A DNA stretch of 32,807 nucleotides from an uncultured Prevotellaceae bacterium (GCA_947166655.1 CAMVFC010000029.1:1-32807), one strand, 5' to 3'; shown: positions 1 through 9,736, counted from the stretch's first letter. The notes: generated from the letters alone by a model not told the origin. Numbers and translations are program-made.

Positions 1-33
1 CAGCGTGTACTTCAGCCCTGCAAGGTAACTTTT

Positions 34-118
34 ATTCGTCATTCGTCACTCGTCACTCGTCATTCGTCATTCGTCACTCGTCATTCAAAGAAAACTTTAT
101 TCGTCATTCTTCACTCCG
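34..118. repeat. Heptamer tandem repeat plus palindromic-family tail
   Basis: Seven consecutive 7-bp units of ATTCGTC or ACTCGTC run from 34 to 82, with a partial unit to 86. Another ATTCGTC follows at 99-105 and then ATTCTTCACTCCG at 106-118. The tract lies just beyond the stop of the ABC-F gene, so it is 3' non-coding sequence for that gene. The 13-bp tail recurs as its reverse complement inside mutS2 at 7620-7632, which suggests a dispersed genomic repeat family. No gene is visible in 1-147. Confidence 0.8.
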
Positions 119-147
119 TTCGGGGGCTCTCTTTTCTCTGACTCTGC

Positions 148-1791
<1,644 letters not shown>

Positions 1792-1947
1792 TTAACCATT
1801 AACAAAAAGGGAGCATTCTTTGTTGCTTGTCCACAGCCTGTCGTGGCTTTCCTCCACAGCGGAATGGCAGGGAATTTCCTTCCTGAACAGGTCATTCGGG
1901 ATGGGTTGGAACAGTGAACGATGAAGCATTAACCATTTTTGCGGGCG

Positions 1948-1955
1948 CAAAGGTA
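1948..1955 (-). promoter_or_regulatory. Bacteroidetes -7 box for the ABC-F gene
   Basis: TACCTTTG on the minus strand, with GTTG about 19 bp upstream as a weak -33 element. It lies about 177 bp before the ABC-F ATG and right after the carB terminator. This fits the known Bacteroidetes consensus TTTG-N19-21-TAnnTTTG. Confidence 0.6.
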
Positions 1956-1957
1956 CA

Positions 1958-1998
1958 ACAAAAAAGCGAGATAACAACATGTTACCTCGCTTTTTTGT
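1958..1998 (-). terminator. Intrinsic terminator after carB
   Basis: Two 18-nt arms (1958-1975 and 1981-1998) are complementary except for one position that can form G-U, around a 5-nt loop. A GCGAG core is flanked by A and T runs, so the hairpin could work on both strands. It lies 15 bp past the carB stop. Confidence 0.85.
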
Positions 1999-2012
1999 AA
2001 TGAAGAATGTCT

Positions 2013-5000
2013 TCACGCGTTGTATTCCTGCCAACTCTTGATCTTGATATCCTCAAGACTCATCGAGGTGAAGGCCTGAATGTAAGCCTTTGCCAGACGC
2101 GTGTTTGTCATCAGGGGAATGTTGTGGTCGATGGCAGCACGACGAATGCGGTAGCCGTTGGTGAGCTCGCGCTTGCTATGGTTCTTCGGCACATTCACAA
2201 TAAGGTCGAATTTATGCTGCGCGATGAGTTGCAGAACATTCTGGTCGTCCTCTTCATCGGGCCAGCTGACCGCACGGGCGAAGACGCCGTTTTCGTTGAG
2301 GAAGGCTGCCGTGCCGGCGGTGGCATACACCTCCAGACCCTGACGCACCAGCTGGCGCGTGGGCTCAAGCAGATCGAGCTTACCCTTGACACCTCCGGAG
2401 GAGATGAGCACGGCTTTCTTGGGGATGCGATAGCCCGTGGCAATGAGCGCATTGAGAAGTGCTTCGTGAAGATCGTCACCGAGGCAACCGACCTCGCCCG
2501 TGGAACTCATATCGACGCCAAGCACGGGATCAGCATTCTGCAGACGAGCGAAGCTGAACTGGCTGGCCTTGACGCCGATGCGGTCGATGTCGAACTCGCT
2601 CTTCTCGGCGCGCTGGTAGGGGGCATCAAGCATGATTTTCGTGGCCGTCTCAATGAAATTACGCTTCAGAATCTTCGACACGAAGGGGAAGCTGCGAGAG
2701 GCACGAAGGTTGCACTCGATGACCTTCACCTCACGGTTCTTGGCCAGGAACTGGATATTGAACGGTCCGCTGATGTTCAGCTCGGCAGCTATCTTGTGGG
2801 CAATCTTCTTCATCTGGCGGATGGTGGAGAAATAGACGTGCTGCGCGGGGAAGACCATCGTGGCGTCGCCGCTGTGTACGCCGGCGTATTCGATATGCTC
2901 GGAGATGGCGTATTCCACGATGTCACCCTTATCCGCCACGGCGTCGAACTCGATTTCCTTGGTCTCCTGCATGAACTGCGAGACGACGACAGGGAATTCC
3001 TTAGACACCTCGGTGGCCATCTTCAGGAAGCGCTCCAGCTCTTCATCGTCGTAGCAGACGTTCATGGCAGCGCCGGAGAGGACGTAGCTGGGACGCACAA
3101 GCACGGGGTAGCCCACTTCGCTGACGAACTCCTTGATATCTTCAAGCGAAGTGAGAGCACGCCACGCGGGCTGGTCTACGCCGAGTTTGTCGAGCATGGC
3201 AGAGAACTTGTCGCGGTTCTCCGCACGGTCGATGTCTACCGGCGACGTGCCGAGGACGGGGACACCCTGGCGATGGAGTTTCATGGCGAGGTTGTTCGGG
3301 ATCTGTCCGCCGACAGAGACAATCACGCCTCGGGGTTGTTCGAGGTCGATGACATCGAGCACACGCTCCAAGGTAAGCTCGTCAAAGTAGAGGCGGTCGC
3401 ACATATCGTAGTCAGTCGACACGGTCTCAGGGTTATAGTTAATCATGATAGACTTATAACCCAGTTTGCGAGCCGTGTTGATGGCATTGACAGAGCACCA
3501 GTCAAACTCCACGGAAGAGCCGATACGATAAGCGCCCGAGCCTAGGACAATTACTGACTTATCGTTGTGATAGTAGGAAATGTCGTGAGAAGGGGTATAA
3601 GCCGTTTCGCCGGGCATAGTGCCTCGGGTGAAGGCGTCCTGGAAAGCAGGTACATGCGTGTAGGTAAAATAGAGGTAGTTGGTGAGTTCGGGATGTTCAC
3701 TGGCCACCGTGGGTATACGCTTCACGCTGGGAAGGATGCCGCGTTGCTTGCGATAACGACGCACTTCGAGGTTCTCTTTTTCGAGGTTGCCTGCACCCGG
3801 TTTGAAGACGAAGCGGGCAATCTGGAAATCGCTGAAGCCGGCTTGTTTCACTTCAAGCAGGAAAGCATCGGGCACCTCTTCAAGGCTGTTGTACGATTCC
3901 AGCTGGTGCTTAAGGTCGACGATACGCTTCATGCGGACGATGAACCACGGGTCGATCTTCGTGAGTTGCTCGATACGCTCGACCGTGTAGCCCTGCTCCA
4001 GCGCCTCGGCGATGGCAAAGATACGCAGGTCGGTAGGATTACTCAGGGCATCGTCGAGGTCGTCGAAGTGGACATGCTCGTTGCCCACGAAGCCGTGCAT
4101 TCCCTGTCCTATCATACGCAGACCTTTCTGCAGCATCTCTTCGAAGCTCCGTCCGATGGACATGATTTCGCCCACACTCTTCATGGACGAACCAATCTGG
4201 CGAGATACGCCGGCGAACTTTGTAAGGTCCCAACGAGGGATCTTGCAAATCATGTAGTCCAGAGAGGGAGCGACATAGGCTGAGTTGGTGGTCCCCATCT
4301 CGCCAATTTGGTCAAGCGAATAGCCCAAAGCTATCTTGGCGGCCACGAAAGCGAGAGGATAGCCCGTGGCCTTTGAGGCGAGCGCACTGGAACGTGACAG
4401 ACGGGCATTGATCTCGATGATACGATAGTCGTTGGTGACGGCATTGAAGGCAAACTGAATGTTGCACTCGCCGACGATGCCGAGGTGCTTCACGCAGCGA
4501 ATGGTGATATCCTGCAGCATCTGTACTTGCTCTGGTGTCAGCGAACAAGTGGGAGCGACGACGATGCTTTCGCCCGTATGGATGCCCAGAGGGTCGAAGT
4601 TTTCCATTGACGCCACGGTGAAGCAGCGATCGTTGGCATCGCGGATGCACTCGAACTCGATTTCCTTCCATCCCTTCAGGCTCTCCTCGACGAGAATCTG
4701 CGGAGCAAATGTGAAGGCGCTTTCTGCCAATTCCGTAAAGGCAGCTTCGTCAGGACAGATACCACTGCCCAGACCGCCAAGAGCGTAGGCCGAGCGAATC
4801 ATGACGGGGAAACCTATCTGGCGAGCGGCCTGCAGGGCATCGGCCATGTTTTCCACGGCGTGACTGACAGGCACCTTGAGGTCGACCTCGGCCAACTTGC
4901 GGACGAAGAGGTCGCGGTCTTCGGTGTTCATGATGGCTTCGACACTCGTGCCGAGAACCTCCACGCCATATTCCCGAAGCGTACCATTCAGGTAGAGCTC

Positions 5001-5294
5001 GGTGCCGCAGTTCAAGGCCGTTTGTCCGCCAAAGGCCAACAAGATGCCATCGGGGCGTTCCTTCTTGATAATCTCGGTTACAAAATAGGGCGTCACCGGT
5101 TGGAAATAAACTTTGTCGGCGATGCCCTCGGAGGTTTGGATAGTGGCAATGTTCGGATTGACAAGAATGCTCTGGATACCTTCTTCGCGCAGAGCCTTTA
5201 GCGCTTGCGAGCCCGAATAGTCGAACTCACCCGCTTGTCCAATCTTCAAGGCGCCACTGCCCAGCACTAGCACCTTCTTCAAATCTCTTTTCAT
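2013..5294 (-). CDS. carB: Carbamoyl-phosphate synthase large subunit
   Basis: Makes carbamoyl phosphate from bicarbonate, two ATP and ammonia supplied by the small subunit; it feeds pyrimidine and arginine synthesis in the cytosol. The 1093-aa length matches the family. It begins with the typical VLVLGSGALKIGQAGEFDYSGSQA. The N-terminal carboxyphosphate half (about 1-400) and the second ATP-grasp half (restarting near VIVLGSGAYRIGSSVEFDW, about 560-940) are both complete. A C-terminal MGS-like allosteric domain (about 945-1093, LISSGGVKGKLDLLE) follows. The small-subunit gene carA is not in the window, so the two subunits are not encoded side by side here. It is transcribed divergently from mutS2 and ends at a strong terminator. 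Confidence 0.97.
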   Translation of the reverse strand: MKRDLKKVLVLGSGALKIGQAGEFDYSGSQALKALREEGIQSILVNPNIATIQTSEGIADKVYFQPVTPYFVTEIIKKERPDGILLAFGGQTALNCGTELYLNGTLREYGVEVLGTSVEAIMNTEDRDLFVRKLAEVDLKVPVSHAVENMADALQAARQIGFPVMIRSAYALGGLGSGICPDEAAFTELAESAFTFAPQILVEESLKGWKEIEFECIRDANDRCFTVASMENFDPLGIHTGESIVVAPTCSLTPEQVQMLQDITIRCVKHLGIVGECNIQFAFNAVTNDYRIIEINARLSRSSALASKATGYPLAFVAAKIALGYSLDQIGEMGTTNSAYVAPSLDYMICKIPRWDLTKFAGVSRQIGSSMKSVGEIMSIGRSFEEMLQKGLRMIGQGMHGFVGNEHVHFDDLDDALSNPTDLRIFAIAEALEQGYTVERIEQLTKIDPWFIVRMKRIVDLKHQLESYNSLEEVPDAFLLEVKQAGFSDFQIARFVFKPGAGNLEKENLEVRRYRKQRGILPSVKRIPTVASEHPELTNYLYFTYTHVPAFQDAFTRGTMPGETAYTPSHDISYYHNDKSVIVLGSGAYRIGSSVEFDWCSVNAINTARKLGYKSIMINYNPETVSTDYDMCDRLYFDELTLERVLDVIDLEQPRGVIVSVGGQIPNNLAMKLHRQGVPVLGTSPVDIDRAENRDKFSAMLDKLGVDQPAWRALTSLEDIKEFVSEVGYPVLVRPSYVLSGAAMNVCYDDEELERFLKMATEVSKEFPVVVSQFMQETKEIEFDAVADKGDIVEYAISEHIEYAGVHSGDATMVFPAQHVYFSTIRQMKKIAHKIAAELNISGPFNIQFLAKNREVKVIECNLRASRSFPFVSKILKRNFIETATKIMLDAPYQRAEKSEFDIDRIGVKASQFSFARLQNADPVLGVDMSSTGEVGCLGDDLHEALLNALIATGYRIPKKAVLISSGGVKGKLDLLEPTRQLVRQGLEVYATAGTAAFLNENGVFARAVSWPDEEDDQNVLQLIAQHKFDLIVNVPKNHSKRELTNGYRIRRAAIDHNIPLMTNTRLAKAYIQAFTSMSLEDIKIKSWQEYNA

Positions 5295-5342
5295 GCTACA
5301 GAAATATTGTTAGAAACGTGGTTGTCGTTTTTATTTCGGCTG

Positions 5343-5350
5343 CAAAGTTA
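5343..5350 (-). promoter_or_regulatory. -7 box for carB
   Basis: TAACTTTG on the minus strand, 48 bp upstream of the carB ATG, in the divergent carB/mutS2 intergenic region. No clear -33 TTTG is visible. Confidence 0.55.
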
Positions 5351-5427
5351 AGAAAAAAGGATGAATCTCACACGATGAAAGCATAACTTTTATTACTGCG
5401 GCGGACAATTTATTGATGAATAATTGC

Positions 5428-5435
5428 TACCTTTG
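5428..5435 (+). promoter_or_regulatory. -7 box for mutS2
   Basis: TACCTTTG, 24 bp upstream of the ATG chosen for mutS2. Any ATG-like start upstream of 5460 would fall in or next to this box, which supports the start at 5460. Confidence 0.6.
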
Positions 5436-5459
5436 CCGCCGAATTACGAACGACAAGAC

Positions 5460-8153
5460 ATGATTTACCCTCAAAGTTTCGAAGAAAAGATAGGAATGAC
5501 TGAGATCCGCTCGATGCTTACGGCACAGTGTCTGAGCCCACTGGGCGAACAGCGCGTAGCGGAAATGACATTCCTGACCGACGCCGCACGCATCTGCGAA
5601 TGCCACAGACAGACAGGCGAGTTCGCACGATTGATGCAGGAGGTGGACGACTTTCCCGACCAGGGCTACTACGACCTCCGCCCCACCCTGCACCGCATCC
5701 GTGTGGAGGGTACGTTCATCGAGGTCGATGAGATGTTTTCGCTGCAACGTTCACTGGAAACCATCGCATCTATTGTTTCGAAATTAAAAGCCACTCCTGA
5801 CCTCTCCCGTGAAGGGGGAGAGAAAGATGGCACACAGCTTTCATACGACAGCGAGGCTCTCTCCCACGCAGGAGGGCGGGGAGAGGCACCTCTGTCATCC
5901 CACCTGGAAGGAAACGGGGATGGAGCGTCCTACCCCGCACTCTGCAGAATGGTACACGCCCGTCTGTCAGACGGTGCTGATCTGCAGTCAAAGTTTCAGC
6001 TGTCAACGATCACCCTGCTCGTCCGCCGCATCTCACAGATACTAGACAAGTTCGGGCACATCAAAGATACGGCATCGCCCGAACTGGCACAGATACGTCG
6101 CGAGTTGGCAAGCATCGAGGGGAGCATCAGTCGCGTTCTGCATCAGATATTAAGGAGCGCACAGGCTGAGGGCACCGTGGCACAGGACGTAGCGCCCACC
6201 ATGCGCGACGGACGTCTGGTCATTCCCGTGGCACCAGCACTGAAACGTAAGATAAAAGGTATCGTGCACGACGAGAGCGCCACGGGCAAAACGGTCTTCA
6301 TAGAGCCGCAAGAGGTGGTGGAGGCCAACAACCGTATCCGCGAACTGGAATCCGACGAGCGCCGAGAAATCATCCGCATCCTGCGGACATTCACAGACGA
6401 AGTGCGGCCCTTGACTCCCATGTTGCTACGGAGCTATGAGATGCTGGCCGACATCGAGTTCGTCCGTGCAAAAGGTCATCTGGCACAGCTGATAGGGGCC
6501 ACGACAACCACCGAGCCTCAGATTGCCAACGCTCCGCTGATCGACTGGACATTGGCCGTACACCCGCTACTGCGTCGCACGCTGGAGAAACACAACAAGC
6601 GTGTCGTTCCGCTGGACATCGAGCTGACGCGCCGACAGCGCATCCTGCTCATCTCGGGTCCCAACGCAGGTGGAAAATCTGTATGCCTGAAGACGGTGGG
6701 GCTGCTGCAATATATGCTTCAATGTGGTCTCCCCATCACCGTGGGCGAACGTTCACGGCTGGGCACGTTCAACAGCATCATGATAGACATCGGCGACGAG
6801 CAGAGCATTGAAGATGAACTTTCAACGTACAGCTCTCACCTGCTGAATATGAAGCAGATGATGCGGGCTGCAGACCCCGCCACTCTATTGCTCATTGATG
6901 AATTCGGCGGGGGCACGGAGCCGCAAATCGGAGGCGCTATGGCAGAGGCCATGCTGCAACGCTTCGTCAGCCATGGAGCCTTTGGCATCATCACCACGCA
7001 CTATCAGAACCTGAAGCATTTTGCCGAGGAGACAGAAGGCGTCGTCAATGGTGCTATGCTGTACGACCGTCATCTGATGCAACCGCTGTTCCAGCTGCAG
7101 ATCGGACAGCCTGGCTCATCGTTTGCCGTTGAGATAGCACGCAAAATCGGTATTCCCGAGGACGTGATCAACGATGCTTCAGACATCGTCGGACGAGAAT
7201 ATATCAACGCAGACAAATGGCTGCAGGACATCGTTCGCGACCGACGTTACTGGCAGCAAAAGCGCGAGAGCATACATAACCGTGAACGACAGATGGAGCA
7301 GGCCATTGCCAACTACGAGAATGAGATCGGTGAGCTGCAACGGCAACGGAAGGAGATCCTGAAACGGGCAAAAGAAGAGGCGGAACAGCTCATCAGTGAA
7401 TCCAATGCACGCATCGAACGTACCATTCGCGAGATACGCGAGGCACAAGCCGAGAAGGAGCAGACACGACGCGTGCGCCAGCAGTTAGAGGATTTCCGCA
7501 TCAAGGAGGTGGAAAGTCAAGAAGCTGCGGACGATGATGCCATTCAGCGTAAGATGGAGAAAATCAAGAGGAGACAGGAGAGGAAGAAGGAAGGGAAGAA
7601 TGAAGAATCTCGCTTCGCTCGGAGTGAAGAATCAAAGTCACCTTCAAGCCCTGATAGTAAGTCTCATTCTTCACTCTTCAGTCTTCACTCTTCACTCCCC
7701 ATCTTTGTCCGCCTCAAAGGACAGACTTCCGTGGGACAGCTCATCTCCGTGGACGGGAAAAAAGCAACGGTTCTCTTCGGGCAGATGCGCACAACGGTGC
7801 AGACAGACCGACTCGTACCGTCCAATGCGCCCAAGAAAGAGGAAACGCCCACCGGCGCTACCTTCCTGAGCCGTGAGACACAAAACCTGATGCGGGAGAA
7901 GTCACTACAGTTCCAGCAGGATATTGACGTCCGCGGCATGAGAGGGGATGAAGCGCTGAATGCAGTACAACACTTCATCGACGACGCGACGCAAGTGGGG
8001 ATTGATCGCGTGCGAATCCTGCACGGCACGGGAACGGGAGCCCTCCGACAGATCATACGGCAATACCTGCGCACGGTGCCTTCCGTAGCCAATATCCGCG
8101 ACGAACACGTGCAGTTCGGTGGAGCCGGCATCACCGTCGTGGACCTGCGATGA
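5460..8153 (+). CDS. mutS2: MutS2 family endonuclease with two in-frame insertions
   Basis: MutS2 binds branched DNA, limits recombination, and in some bacteria splits collided ribosomes. The 897-aa product has the clamp/core region, Walker A GPNAGGKS (about 400-407), Walker B LLLIDEFGGGTEP (about 476), a long coiled-coil stalk (about 590-710) and a C-terminal Smr nuclease domain (about 815-897, DVRGMRG and HGTGTGAL). Two stretches do not look like MutS2. Residues about 112-159 come from DNA with two CTCTCCC/GGGAGAG hairpins, and residues about 709-748 (Ser-rich) come from GAAGAATGAAG-type repeat DNA. Both keep the frame and make the protein longer than the roughly 780-840 aa I expect for Bacteroidetes. 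The start at 5460 gives MIYPQSFEEKIG, typical of the family. Confidence 0.93.
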   Translation: MIYPQSFEEKIGMTEIRSMLTAQCLSPLGEQRVAEMTFLTDAARICECHRQTGEFARLMQEVDDFPDQGYYDLRPTLHRIRVEGTFIEVDEMFSLQRSLETIASIVSKLKATPDLSREGGEKDGTQLSYDSEALSHAGGRGEAPLSSHLEGNGDGASYPALCRMVHARLSDGADLQSKFQLSTITLLVRRISQILDKFGHIKDTASPELAQIRRELASIEGSISRVLHQILRSAQAEGTVAQDVAPTMRDGRLVIPVAPALKRKIKGIVHDESATGKTVFIEPQEVVEANNRIRELESDERREIIRILRTFTDEVRPLTPMLLRSYEMLADIEFVRAKGHLAQLIGATTTTEPQIANAPLIDWTLAVHPLLRRTLEKHNKRVVPLDIELTRRQRILLISGPNAGGKSVCLKTVGLLQYMLQCGLPITVGERSRLGTFNSIMIDIGDEQSIEDELSTYSSHLLNMKQMMRAADPATLLLIDEFGGGTEPQIGGAMAEAMLQRFVSHGAFGIITTHYQNLKHFAEETEGVVNGAMLYDRHLMQPLFQLQIGQPGSSFAVEIARKIGIPEDVINDASDIVGREYINADKWLQDIVRDRRYWQQKRESIHNRERQMEQAIANYENEIGELQRQRKEILKRAKEEAEQLISESNARIERTIREIREAQAEKEQTRRVRQQLEDFRIKEVESQEAADDDAIQRKMEKIKRRQERKKEGKNEESRFARSEESKSPSSPDSKSHSSLFSLHSSLPIFVRLKGQTSVGQLISVDGKKATVLFGQMRTTVQTDRLVPSNAPKKEETPTGATFLSRETQNLMREKSLQFQQDIDVRGMRGDEALNAVQHFIDDATQVGIDRVRILHGTGTGALRQIIRQYLRTVPSVANIRDEHVQFGGAGITVVDLR
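5802..5885. repeat. Paired hairpin repeats inside mutS2
   Basis: Two imperfect palindromes with the same arms lie in frame in mutS2: CTCTCCC...GGGAGAG at 5802-5822 and again at 5859-5885. The encoded peptide is Gly/Glu/Ser-rich and unlike MutS2. This looks like a REP/MITE-type intergenic repeat taken into the gene. Confidence 0.6.
7600..7704. repeat. GAAGAATGAAG / CTTCACTCTTCA repeat tract inside mutS2
   Basis: The left part carries GAATGAAGAAT...GGAGTGAAGAATC. The right part is the inverse, with repeated CTTCACTCTTCA units. The two halves are therefore inverted relative to each other. The 13 bases at 7620-7632 are the exact reverse complement of 106-118 at the left edge of the window. The tract encodes a Ser/Leu/His-rich segment between the coiled coil and the domain before Smr. 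Confidence 0.65.
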
Positions 8154-8212
8154 AGGACGGAAGAATAAGACGCTGAGAAGCTCTTGTGAAATTATGCAGA
8201 ATAAGAATTATT

Positions 8213-8388
8213 ACCACTTGTGGTAATCGTCTTTACCAACGGTGATAATCGTTTTTACCATCGGTGATATGTTTCTATACCATCGGTGATATATTTCTAT
8301 ACCATCGGTGATATTTTTCTATACCATCGGTGATATTTTTCTATACCATCGGTGATATATTTCTTTACCAAGGGCGGTAAAAAAGAAA
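8213..8388. repeat. 22-bp tandem array, eight units
   Basis: Units start at 8213, 8235, 8257, 8279, 8301, 8323, 8345 and 8367, exactly 22 bp apart. The conserved part is ACCATCGGTGATA, followed by 9 AT-rich bases. Units 5 and 6 are identical, while units 1, 2 and 8 are diverged, so the array decays at its ends. Short reading frames across it show no coding character. It begins 60 bp after the mutS2 stop. The pattern resembles iteron-like protein-binding arrays; the function is unknown. Confidence 0.9.
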
Positions 8389-8614
8389 ATCCAAAGCTTT
8401 TGGGCCCGTTAGCCCTGCTGCCAGCCACCAATGAGCACACTATCCTCCCCCAAAGCAGCCCACCTTTTTTCTGTATAAAAGCCCTGTTTTGCGCCCCCAT
8501 CCATCACTTCTATCACCTATCCATCACCTCATCTGTCACTTCTTATGTATCTCATCAACAATGCGTTAACCATTCAAGTGATGGTAGTGATGGATGATTT
8601 GGGAAAAATAATGA
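8389..8614. other. Non-coding stretch with CCATCAC-type repeats
   Basis: No gene is seen. Around 8500-8550 there are loose direct repeats of the form CCATCAC, and near 8576-8598 their approximate inverse (GTGATGG twice). These could form a weak imperfect inverted repeat. No promoter box of the type seen elsewhere in the window was found. Confidence 0.4.
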
Positions 8615-8998
8615 GAGGAAACGTTTTATGAATGTAGCTCACTCCATGCTAAATGCGCCTTCTGCGGAAAGGAGTTCACTTGTAACAGCGGCTCGCAGAG
8701 GTATTGCTCAGAACATTGTGCCGAGGCAGCAAAGGCTCAGCGCAAGAAGAGACAACAGGACTTTTTGAAGGCAGTCCAGCCTGTTATAGACATCGCCAGC
8801 CAGGAGTATCTTACATTCTCCAAGGCTGCCATCCTCATGGGGTGTTCCCGCCAGTACGTTTACAAATTGGTAAACGAGGGGAAGCTACCTGCATCACGAA
8901 TCAGCAGCCGGATGGCATTTATCCGTAAGGCAGACATTGAAAAGATGCTTGCTGGCAATCCTTACCATAGAGTGTTGTCAAACAAACCGTGCAAGAGA
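8615..8998 (+). pseudogene. Truncated excisionase-type HTH protein with zinc-finger-like N-terminus
   Basis: The frame opens after TGA at 8612-8614 without an ATG before the conserved part. It reads a Cys cluster (CAFCGKEFTC, then YCSEHC), a basic linker, and a MerR/excisionase-like helix-turn-helix (YLTFSKAAILMGCSRQYVYKLVNEGKLPASR followed in the gene by a short basic-to-acidic tail, RKADIEKML). Such proteins usually go with integrases of Bacteroidetes mobile elements. I recall longer relatives with further HTH modules; here similarity stops near 8990 and the frame runs into the 42-bp palindrome array, ending at 9100. Missing start and replaced C-terminus suggest a remnant. A functional short protein from TTG 8765 is possible but less likely. 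Confidence 0.65.
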
Positions 8999-9029
8999 TC
9001 ATCTCAGTCATCGTATGTTCATTCATCCT

Positions 9030-9255
9030 TGCCGCCTTGTCGGCACGCCAATTTTTCTTTGAAACTTCGCTTGCCGACCCGTCGCCAACCTAATCCATGA
9101 ACCATCTCCTTCGTGCCGACCCGTCGGCAACCTTCTCGGAGCATCCGTTTTCTCTTGCCGTCTCGTCGGCAACAGACTTTTTGTTCTCGTTTGCCCTTGC
9201 CGACCCATCGGCAAGTCAACTTTCGCCGTCATTTCCCTTTGCCGACACTTCGGCA
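9030..9255. repeat. Six palindromic 16-mers at exact 42-bp spacing
   Basis: Copies start at 9030, 9072, 9114, 9156, 9198 and 9240; every interval is exactly 42 bp. The consensus is TGCCGACCCGTCGGCA, a palindrome with 7-nt arms and a 2-nt centre. The third copy is perfect and the others differ at one to three positions. The 26-bp spacers are pyrimidine-rich and not conserved. 42 bp equals four turns of B-DNA, so all sites would face the same side of the helix. No cas genes are nearby, and the repeat is shorter than CRISPR repeats. Confidence 0.9.
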
Positions 9256-9540
9256 CGCGGCTTCGTCAGTCAATCTGAGTGCGAAGTTAACAAATAATCC
9301 GCAATTTCAGCCCCATTTCATCCAGATTTTTACAAAATCACCTCCATTTGAAACCGATTTTAGCAGTTTTTACACTTCCGAGGTCGGAATTTGAAGACTT
9401 TTGTGTAATTTTGCTAACGGATTTCGCTTTATGCGGTTTCGTAAGACAAAAAATCGTAGAACATAAAATGATTAGATGTATGGGAACATAACAGTAAATT
9501 GGACATTAGACTGAACGTCCACTTTTGATTCTTGTCTTTC
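9256..9540. other. AT-rich intergenic region with a possible promoter
   Basis: No gene is seen. TAATTTTG at 9406-9413 fits the -7 consensus TAnnTTTG on the plus strand and could drive the structured element and gene downstream; no well-spaced -33 TTTG was found. Confidence 0.4.
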
Positions 9541-9544
9541 GACA

Positions 9545-9686
9545 ATTGGGGAATTAGACAAAGTTATCATGAACTGAAGTAGATAGTTCACGCCGTTCGG
9601 CGTGGGCATTTACTCGTTTAAGATAACAGGTTATCCCCAATACCTCGAAAAACGTAAGCGAAGTAGATTGCACACGTTTTTTATTT
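9545..9686 (+). ncRNA. Candidate structured leader or small RNA ending in a terminator-like hairpin
   Basis: Nested complementary segments: ATTGGGGA (9545-9552) with TCCCCAAT (9634-9641); GTTATC (9563-9568) with GATAAC (9622-9627); TGAACT (9570-9575) with AGTTCA (9585-9590), which shares two bases with the GC-rich hairpin CACGCC/GGCGTG (9589-9604, loop GTTC). It is followed by AAAAACGT (9648-9655) pairing with ACGTTTTT (9674-9681) and a T-run, like an intrinsic terminator. The gene at 9737 begins about 50 bp later, so this could be a cis-acting attenuator or a free small RNA. I cannot name an Rfam family; no covariation was tested. Confidence 0.5.
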
Positions 9687-9736
9687 CCTCAACTGAATAA
9701 ACTATCAAACATGTTTAACAATAAAACTTAAAATTT

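Noticed and set aside
1792..2034. 80-codon minus-strand frame between ABC-F and carB
   Set aside because: It runs through the carB terminator and the ABC-F promoter and has no recognisable features.
2007..3545. Long plus-strand frame of 512 codons opposite carB
   Set aside because: Lies entirely opposite the highly conserved CarB; product resembles reversed coding sequence, with no promoter or family match.
5295..5427. carA or a regulatory RNA upstream of carB
   Set aside because: The divergent carB/mutS2 interval is too short for carA and shows only promoter boxes, with no stable hairpin.
8297..8500. 67-codon frame across the 22-bp array
   Set aside because: The 22-bp unit is not a multiple of three, and the frame only reads repeat and downstream spacer.
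9030..9255. CRISPR array
   Set aside because: The spacing is regular, but the repeat is only 16 bp and imperfect, spacers are 26 bp and pyrimidine-rich, and no cas gene or leader is present.
9019..9394. Peptides with a 14-residue repeat (LPTRRQ-like) in the palindrome array
   Set aside because: 42 bp is divisible by three, so any frame shows a 14-residue repeat; frames exist on both strands and none has a start signal.
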